From positions 92,488,912-92,552,911 of the forward strand of contig NC_088171.1 in NCBI RefSeq assembly GCF_028769735.1: DNA of 64,000 bases, read 5' to 3'. Shown here one piece after another: positions 60,801-64,000 of the stretch. The notes under the pieces were generated by a model. That model saw nothing but the letters and a program-made list of their open reading frames with translations, was not told the DNA's origin and did not search any database. The number at the start of each line of letters is the position of its first letter. Within the stretch, counting starts at the first letter, position 1. The position numbers and the translations under genes were made by a program. The stretch comes from Zonotrichia leucophrys gambelii. Lineage: Eukaryota > Chordata > Aves > Passeriformes > Passerellidae.

Positions 60801-62058
60801 GGCTCAAAGAGCCACTTTGGTCCCAGAGGAGCCCTGGTGCCCTTGTGCTGGGGAGCCTTGGGCCATTCCATGGCTGAGGGACAGAAACTATTTATAGCTA
60901 CAGGCTCCTTTTCCTGCTCATCTGTAGAATGTGGTAAGGATGGCACTGCTCTCAGTCGATTGAGTGCAGCCTCCTGTTTCCCTGCTCAAAAGATTTAAAA
61001 GTGTGAAAGCCCTGGAGGGCTTGCCTTGGCCAAGAGAATGACTGCTTTTGAATGTTGTCATGACTGGCTGTGAAAACACGTGGGCTGAATTGTCTCAGCA
61101 GTAATTCATTTGAGTTGTAGTTCCCTGTGTTTCTCAGAAATTCATTGAGCAACCAGAATTCAGGTCATCAGGAGGAGGGGCAGAAATAAGGGCTGGGACT
61201 GAGGCATAGGCCAGGCACTTGCCCTGAGGAGGAGGCTTGGCCAGGGAAGGAGGAAGCCTGTGGAGTCCCTGGATCCTGCTGCCTGCCCGTCTGGGCACAG
61301 GCACAGGAACCAGAGCTGCAGGCTCGCTCTTGCCTCATTTCTGCCTTGAAAAATGCACACAAAACCTGGGATGTTTACATTGCCATCTCTGCATGGCATC
61401 CTGCCATCTTGTGGAAGATGTGGATGCAATGGAAATAAATACTGGTACTCACTAAACTGGAGGCTGCTGTCGTGGGTCACCCATGCCCCTTGAATTGCAT
61501 GTATTTTTTATGGGGTGTTTTCTTTTAGTTTCCATGGAAAAGCAATTCTAAAATACTTTTGCAGTTAAGTCACTTCTGCTCTGGTATATCTCATAAAACA
61601 CAGGCAGATAAATCTAGAATGCCCCCAAAGCCAGTGGTGGATTAAAGCAAATACACAGTGGGGTACATCTGAAATACTTCTGTGTGACTTGTACAGAAAC
61701 TCATGTGATGGCCATTGCCCTTGAGATGTTACAACAAAAGGAATATCCTTAACTGGAATTGCTTAATTAATGTGTGTCTGTGTTCCACCTACTTAGGACT
61801 CAGAACATACCTTCCAAAAAAAACCCCCAAACTCAATTTATGAGGATGCTGCACATTTCTGCATTCCCATAATGCTATAAATTCATTTAATGGAGATGAA
61901 TGATTATTAGTCTAACAAACAATTTTACTGTTTTTACTGTTTTTTCTGTTTTTCAGCCAATTCAGGATTTAGCAAGCAGCCCACCAGAGAGCTCATTCCA
62001 GAAACTGGCACCCAGTGAACATAGGTACACCTTATTGAGGGAAAAAGATGAACTTTAA
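15008..62058 (+). CDS. ERP44: ERP44, complete coding sequence in 12 exons
   Basis: The CDS joins 15008-15064, 34249-34321, 36112-36151, 37584-37699, 46559-46743, 47130-47245, 51069-51126, 52434-52550, 56147-56258, 56731-56872, 59762-59864 and 61957-62058: 1221 nt, 406 residues plus stop, the same length as human ERP44. ERP44 is a soluble thioredoxin-family chaperone cycling between ER and early Golgi. It covalently retains Ero1 and unassembled IgM or adiponectin subunits in a pH-dependent way. Visible features: signal peptide 1-29; domain a with the CRFS motif (Cys58, Ser61 replacing the second Cys) and Cys92; domain b with Cys189/Cys241; domain b' with Cys301/Cys318; the regulatory histidines His328, His357, His361 and His362; a flexible C-tail from about 357; and terminal KDEL. 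Residue roles are from the human protein. It shares a promoter with INVS. All introns are GT-AG. Confidence 0.97.
15480..15718 (+). mobile_element. CR1 LINE 3' end fragment
   Basis: It encodes the CR1 ORF2 C-terminal signature (WSGLPAEVVESPSLEMF) and ends in the CR1 3' UTR with GGTCATAGGTTGAGCTCGAT and a final GATTCTGTGATC. It is in the same orientation as ERP44 and abuts the CpG island. Its 5' part is missing, as is usual for CR1. Confidence 0.88.
15866..15891. repeat. poly(T) run of 26
   Basis: A homopolymer about 150 bp downstream of the CR1 tail. CR1 elements lack poly(A) tails, so it is not part of that insertion. Confidence 0.9.
20915..21830 (-). mobile_element. CR1 LINE fragment (may extend to about 22440)
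   Basis: On the minus strand it encodes CR1 reverse transcriptase remnants, LEKWPDRNLAKFHKGKVRYL followed by NSFAEKVLGSKL. Its left part resembles the antisense of the CR1 ORF2 end (TCCTGTCACTGCATC, GGTGAACAAATGCAGCTGTC). The frame is broken. Sequence from 21,830 to about 22,440 has a similar flavour but I cannot confirm it belongs to the same element. Confidence 0.8.
22262..22280. repeat. poly(T) run of 19
   Basis: A homopolymer in ERP44 intron 1 with no associated element that I recognise. Confidence 0.9.
32646..32690. repeat. 16-bp direct repeat
   Basis: TGATTAGTGATCCACA occurs at 32646-32661 and 32675-32690, 29 bp apart, without mismatch. It is a small local duplication in ERP44 intron 1. 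Confidence 0.85.
34249..34321 (+). CDS. ERP44: ERP44 exon 2
   Basis: It encodes residues 20-43 plus the first base of Asn44: the end of the signal peptide and the start of the mature protein (EITSLDSGNIDDIL). The acceptor is CTTTTTAG and the donor GTGAGT. It follows the 19.2-kb first intron. The signal peptide part is the least conserved region of the protein. Confidence 0.95.
34322..36111 (+). other. ERP44: ERP44 intron 2
   Basis: A 1.8-kb AT-rich intron with GTGAGT and TTCTTCTCAG ends. I see no other feature. Confidence 0.9.
36112..36151 (+). CDS. ERP44: ERP44 exon 3 (40 nt)
   Basis: This short exon encodes NNADVALVNFYAD and the first two bases of Trp57, a beta strand of the catalytic-like thioredoxin domain a. 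The acceptor is TTCTTCTCAG and the donor GTAAGT. Because 40 is not a multiple of three, skipping it would shift the frame just before the CRFS motif. Confidence 0.95.
36152..37583 (+). other. ERP44: ERP44 intron 3
   Basis: A 1.4-kb intron. A T-run leading into (TA)n follows the donor, and a perfect 23-bp direct duplication lies at 36228-36250 and 36267-36289. Nothing else is seen. Confidence 0.9.
36228..36289. repeat. 23-bp direct duplication
   Basis: The two copies, 36228-36250 and 36267-36289, are identical, and the 16-bp spacer itself contains part of the unit. This indicates a recent local tandem duplication. Confidence 0.85.
37584..37699 (+). CDS. ERP44: ERP44 exon 4 (CRFS motif)
   Basis: It completes Trp57 and encodes residues 58-95, beginning WCRFSQMLHPIFEEASNVIK. 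Cys58 is the mixed-disulfide cysteine (Cys29 of the mature human protein); Ser61 stands where reductases have the second Cys. Cys92 (mature Cys63) is also in this exon. The acceptor is TTTACAG and the donor GTAAGT. Confidence 0.97.
37700..46558 (+). other. ERP44: ERP44 intron 4 (8.9 kb)
   Basis: An AT-rich intron with T/G-rich simple stretches (poly(T) of 22 at 40315-40336; GGGTTTT-type tracts at about 46,355-46,420). No exon, RNA gene or mobile element is recognised in it. Confidence 0.85.
46559..46743 (+). CDS. ERP44: ERP44 exon 5
   Basis: It encodes residues 96-157, including RYRISKYPTLKLFRNGMMMK with the thioredoxin-fold cis-proline (Pro108), to the end of domain a and the linker to domain b. 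The acceptor is CTTTTTAG and the donor GTAAGT. It is nearly identical to the human protein as recalled. Confidence 0.97.
46744..47129 (+). other. ERP44: ERP44 intron 5 (386 nt)
   Basis: The shortest intron of the gene, with consensus GTAAGT and TTTTTACAG ends. No internal feature is seen. Confidence 0.92.
47130..47245 (+). CDS. ERP44: ERP44 exon 6
   Basis: It encodes residues 158-195 plus two bases of Gly196: RRNIIGYFEQKDSDNYRTFE onwards in domain b, with Cys189, which pairs with Cys241 in the human structure. The acceptor is TTTTTACAG and the donor GTAAGT. Intron 5 before it is only 386 nt. Confidence 0.97.
47246..51068 (+). other. ERP44: ERP44 intron 6
   Basis: A 3.8-kb AT-rich intron. 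I see no repeat, exon or RNA gene that can be supported. Confidence 0.88.
51069..51126 (+). CDS. ERP44: ERP44 exon 7 (58 nt)
   Basis: It completes Gly196 and encodes residues 197-215, AISKAERISGDNVIYKPPG. The human counterpart is DVSKPERYSGDNIIYKPPG, so this is one of the more divergent stretches (Asp to Ala, Pro to Ala, Tyr to Ile). The acceptor is TTGTTGTAG and the donor GTAAGT. Confidence 0.95.
51127..52433 (+). other. ERP44: ERP44 intron 7
   Basis: A 1.3-kb AT-rich intron with GTAAGT and CAACAG ends. Nothing else is seen. Confidence 0.9.
52434..52550 (+). CDS. ERP44: ERP44 exon 8
   Basis: It encodes residues 216-254 as whole codons (117 nt, symmetric), with APDMVYLGSLTNFDLIYAWT and Cys241, ending FENGE at the b/b' junction. 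The acceptor is TTCAACAG and the donor GTAAGA. Skipping this exon would remove 39 residues in frame. Confidence 0.97.
52775..53165 (-). mobile_element. CR1 LINE 3' end fragment, antisense to ERP44
   Basis: On the minus strand it reads the CR1 ORF2 C-terminus (LRLHQERLRLDIGKNFSMER, then VVKHWNSLLREVAESPFLEV) and the CR1 3' UTR with GGCGCCTGGGGACAAGG. The plus strand shows the usual mirror, TAAGGTTGGGAAAGACCTCT at the 3' terminus. It is 5'-truncated with no intact ORF. Confidence 0.92.
54220..54242. repeat. perfect hairpin, 10-bp arms and 3-nt loop
   Basis: The arms are ATATTGTGCA and TGCACAATAT around TAC. It is intronic; the stem is too short for a typical microRNA precursor. Confidence 0.8.
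54619..54649. repeat. perfect hairpin, 12-bp GC-rich arms and 7-nt loop
   Basis: The arms GGAAGCTCCCTC and GAGGGAGCTTCC flank TCCTTTT. It is GC-rich in an AT-rich intron, so it is unlikely to be a composition artefact. The flanks do not extend the stem noticeably. Confidence 0.85.
56147..56258 (+). CDS. ERP44: ERP44 exon 9
   Basis: It encodes residues 255-291 plus one base of Gly292: ELTEEGLPFLILFHMKDDLE onwards, the start of domain b'. The acceptor is TTCTGTGCAG. The donor is GTCTGT, far from consensus. Read-through into intron 9 meets a TAA after two codons (56264-56266). Confidence 0.95.
56259..56730 (+). other. ERP44: ERP44 intron 9 (472 nt) with weak splice sites
   Basis: The donor is GTCTGT and the acceptor is TGTTAAG with a poor pyrimidine tract. 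Every other donor in the gene is GTAAGN, GTGAGT or GTAAAA. The boundaries are nevertheless fixed by homology on both sides (GEK|GTINF). Confidence 0.9.
56731..56872 (+). CDS. ERP44: ERP44 exon 10
   Basis: It encodes residues 292-338 plus two bases of Ser339, with Cys301, Cys318 and His328 (mature His299) in domain b'. The stretch FLHADCDKFRHPLLHIQKTP matches human. MYVFPDFSDLS differs from human MYVFGDFKDVL. The acceptor is an unusual AAG after an A-containing tract; the donor is GTAAGT. Confidence 0.95.
56873..59761 (+). other. ERP44: ERP44 intron 10
   Basis: A 2.9-kb intron. The open frames between 58,440 and 58,875 show no recognisable domain. Nothing else is seen. Confidence 0.85.
59762..59864 (+). 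CDS. ERP44: ERP44 exon 11 (histidine cluster)
   Basis: It encodes the end of Ser339 and residues 340-373, VPGKLKQFVLDLHSGKLHRE then FHHGPDPTDVAPGQ. His357, His361 and His362 correspond to mature His328, His332 and His333. In the human protein these belong to the cluster (with His299) that binds zinc and underlies pH-dependent client capture and KDEL-receptor binding. The acceptor is TTGTTCCAG and the donor GTAAGG. Confidence 0.97.
59865..61956 (+). other. ERP44: ERP44 intron 11
   Basis: A 2.1-kb intron. The part around 61,160-61,340 is locally GC- and AGG-rich but has no element I can name. Confidence 0.87.
61957..62058 (+). CDS. ERP44: ERP44 exon 12, C-tail and KDEL
   Basis: It encodes residues 374-406 and the stop, ending SEHRYTLLREKDEL. 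This is the flexible C-tail that covers the Cys58 site plus the ER retrieval signal. Human ERP44 ends in RDEL, whereas this copy ends in KDEL (codons 62044-62055). The acceptor is TGTTTTTCAG and the stop TAA is at 62056-62058. Confidence 0.97.
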   Translation, partial: PIQDLASSPPESSFQKLAPSEHRYTLLREKDEL

Positions 62059-62163
62059 AAAACTTGAAATAATCTTGCAAGCCTTTCAGACAGCAGCATT
62101 GACTTCCGTGTGGTGGAAATAGTAAACCTATATTTTCATAATTCTATGTGTATTTTTATTTTG

Positions 62164-62169
62164 AATAAA
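62164..62169 (+). terminator. ERP44 proximal poly(A) signal
   Basis: Canonical AATAAA in an AT-rich 3' UTR, 106 nt after the stop codon. The downstream sequence is T-rich and fits a cleavage site within about 30 nt. Confidence 0.55.
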
Positions 62170-62520
62170 CTGAAAAATAATTTTTTTCTCCCCAGGCTTG
62201 TAAATACATTTGTTTGGTGGGTCATTCTGTACAGCATCTTTCAAACAGTACATTCTTAATGCTATAGTAAAATATCAGAGACCCATCCAGACTCTTGATC
62301 TAACTCTGTAAAACTTTTATAATCCAAATGAAGGTATCCTTGCCAGAGACATGCTGTTAACTTGCACTATCCCATTAAATAGGACTTTTGGGTTGTTTTC
62401 TGTGTAACCTTGGTAGTATGTGCTTTTTCTTCTTCTGTGAACAGCTATCCTGGTAATCTATTTCTTTGTCACATTTTTCTCCAACTTAAGAGGGTCTTCT
62501 ATTCTGGATACTTGGGAGGG

Positions 62521-62526
62521 AATAAA
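62521..62526 (+). terminator. ERP44 distal poly(A) signal
   Basis: Canonical AATAAA with a GT-rich downstream element at about 62544-62562. By motif quality this is the better of the two signals. Confidence 0.6.
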
Positions 62527-63515
62527 TTAAAGTTTTACAGAATCTTGTGTGGTGCTTTACTGGCTGTAAATATCTAAGCAATTTAACAATCCAGAATATT
62601 AAAATACCAAGTGAGGAGAGGAAAAGTTCTGATGATAATGGCTGTATTTTGAATCAAGGGGCTGTACTGACCTGCTTCAATTTCCTGGAACTCAGATTGT
62701 TATGCTGCCCACAAGGTTGTGGCAGAAAGACAGGAATGTTTAAAACCTTTCAGCATCAGAGAGGACTAGGACTGGACTGGTATCTGAGTTTGTCAGTCCT
62801 AAATTTTTATCTGTATGTATGTTATCGTTAGTCTCTGGGTATTTTGGGGTTTTTTTTCCTTCTGGGTCCCTGCCTCCCTGGCAGAGACACTGTTCAACCA
62901 ACCATTGCAAATTTCCTGTTACTCTTTGCCTGGCTTGTGCCTTACTTATTGTGTACTCTTTCAGTTCTTTTCTGAAGAAGGAATTACCATTTTCCTTGTG
63001 GCATTCTGTTATGGGCTTTCCTCAATGAACCTTCAAGCTGCTGGGTGAGGTGAACATACAGTAACTGTGAGAGGACAGAATATCTCTGGATTTGTGCAGC
63101 ATTGCTGGAGATTACTGGATTTGTACCCTTACTGCACAGACTGTATGTCTGTGACTTGGGCCCCAGGGCTCAGTGTCCTTGGAAGCAAGTTTGTTCTCTG
63201 CACAGGTGGAACACTGGGTTCTGGTTTACTTAGGAAAGTGCCCCAGCCTGTGCAGTCACTGCTCAGGACCATTTTGCCTCTCAGCTCGATGCCCCTGGCT
63301 CAGTTATTGACAGAGGACACGACAGAGTTGGTGACATGGTCCTGAGCAGCTGTGGCAAAAGTTGATCCCACGACAGGCTCCTGACTCAAGCCCCTGCAGC
63401 ACCAGACTCAGCAGATTTCTAGGGAGCATTTCTGAGGACAGAGTTGCTGATACTACACTAAGCTACAGCTGACTAAGCAGCTGCAGAGTTGGGAGCTAAA
63501 ACAATATTGCAAAAC

Positions 63516-63521
63516 TTTATT
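63516..63521 (-). terminator. candidate minus-strand poly(A) signal (possible STX17 end)
   Basis: TTTATT on the plus strand reads AATAAA on the minus strand. In human and other vertebrates the gene after ERP44 is STX17, transcribed towards ERP44, so a convergent 3' UTR could end here. No STX17 coding exon is visible in the window, so this is inference from gene order and one hexamer. Confidence 0.22.
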
Positions 63522-63576
63522 TACAGCTATACGTTTTTGTTGGTTTTGTCAATCTGCATTTTGGAGTGCACATAAA

Positions 63577-63948
63577 ATGCTTGAAAGCCAGGTCTTCTCC
63601 TGCCCCATTCTCCATCTCATCACAAATCAAGCATTTTTGGCAGCTGAGTCATACTGCCTTCCAGCTGAAATCAAAAGATGTGAGCAGGGTGTGGTTTTAA
63701 GGCTGACACTTATTATCTGCAGGTTGTATTATGCAACTTCTGGAGTTCTGGCACCTGAAATTTTAGTCAATTATTACATGATACCTACAAGTACTTACCT
63801 TACCCCTCTGAGGTTGCTATTTTTCCTTGAGATTCTTGGAGGAATGGGATTTATAACTGCTGTTTGGTGGAAGATATCTAAACTTCTCTTTCTGAAGAGA
63901 GATGATCATCATCCACCCAGCAGTCCACTGGCTGGTGCTCCCAGCTAG
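63577..63948 (+). other. unassigned ORF, possible membrane-protein 3' exon
   Basis: A 123-codon ORF ends at TAG 63946-63948. Its second half contains a hydrophobic run, LRLLFFLEILGGMGFITAVW, followed by a basic stretch (WKISKLLFLKR) and a polar Pro/His tail, which looks like a C-terminal transmembrane anchor. A CTGCAG at about 63716-63721 could serve as a splice acceptor, making only the last 75 codons exonic. The first half looks random. I do not recognise the family. It may equally be a chance ORF in a UTR of the convergent gene. Confidence 0.2.
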
Positions 63949-64000
63949 GAAGTGAAAGAGATGAGCCCCCTCTGCCCTTTCTTAATTCAAGTTTGCTTTT

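Larger units (their letters stand above)
62059..62545 (+). other. ERP44: ERP44 3' UTR (end inferred)
   Basis: Two AATAAA hexamers follow the stop. The first is 106 nt downstream (62164-62169). The second (62521-62526) is followed by a GT-rich stretch, TTGTGTGGTGCTTTACTGG, suited to cleavage-factor binding. Both may be used, giving a short and a longer 3' UTR. The end at about 62545 is inferred from the second signal. Confidence 0.6.
62546..64000. other. flank downstream of ERP44
   Basis: No coding exon can be firmly supported. It contains a minus-strand AATAAA (63516-63521) and an unassigned plus-strand ORF (63577-63948). By gene order in other vertebrates the convergent STX17 3' end is expected near here. 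Confidence 0.6.

Noticed and set aside
1..64000. CRISPR arrays, operons, phage or other prokaryotic systems
   Set aside because: The window is a vertebrate locus; the direct repeats seen are two-copy or simple-sequence repeats, without regular spacers or associated genes.

Overview
This is a vertebrate nuclear window, almost certainly from a bird and probably a songbird. The evidence is split-gene structure with GT-AG introns, several truncated CR1 LINEs of the avian type, LTRs that resemble songbird endogenous retrovirus LTRs, and a CpG-island promoter. There are no prokaryotic operons, CRISPR arrays or phage genes.

Two genes are laid out head to head. On the minus strand is the 5' end of INVS (inversin, ankyrin-repeat ciliary protein): a predicted non-coding exon 1 in the CpG island (donor at 14685-14690), exon 2 with the start codon (11008-11177), and exon 3 (4709-4875). 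Together these give the first 91 residues, and the gene continues off the left edge. On the plus strand is a complete ERP44 gene (endoplasmic reticulum protein 44, a thioredoxin-family chaperone of the early secretory pathway). Its 12 coding exons run from the ATG at 15008 to the stop at 62056-62058. The joined exons give exactly 1221 nt, or 406 codons plus stop, which is the length of the human protein. All the family's functional cysteines and histidines are present, and the C-terminal retrieval signal reads KDEL.

Layout: 1-4708 INVS intron 3, with an LTR fragment ending about 40 bp from exon 3; 4876-11007 INVS intron 2, with a solo LTR flanked by 6-bp duplications; 11178-14690 INVS intron 1, with a CR1 fragment; 14450-15480 the shared CpG-island promoter; 15065-34248 the long first intron of ERP44, with two CR1 fragments; 34249-62058 the remaining ERP44 exons; 62059-64000 the ERP44 3' UTR and flank. 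In other vertebrates STX17 lies tail to tail with ERP44, so the right edge may contain STX17 3' UTR, but no STX17 coding sequence is visible.

The gene order INVS-ERP44 and the shared promoter match the human locus. I found no undescribed biological system. The points that merit checking are the KDEL tail, the promoter motifs serving a ciliary and a secretory gene, a 6-codon uORF before inversin, an unusually weak intron 9 in ERP44, and an unassigned membrane-like ORF near the right end.
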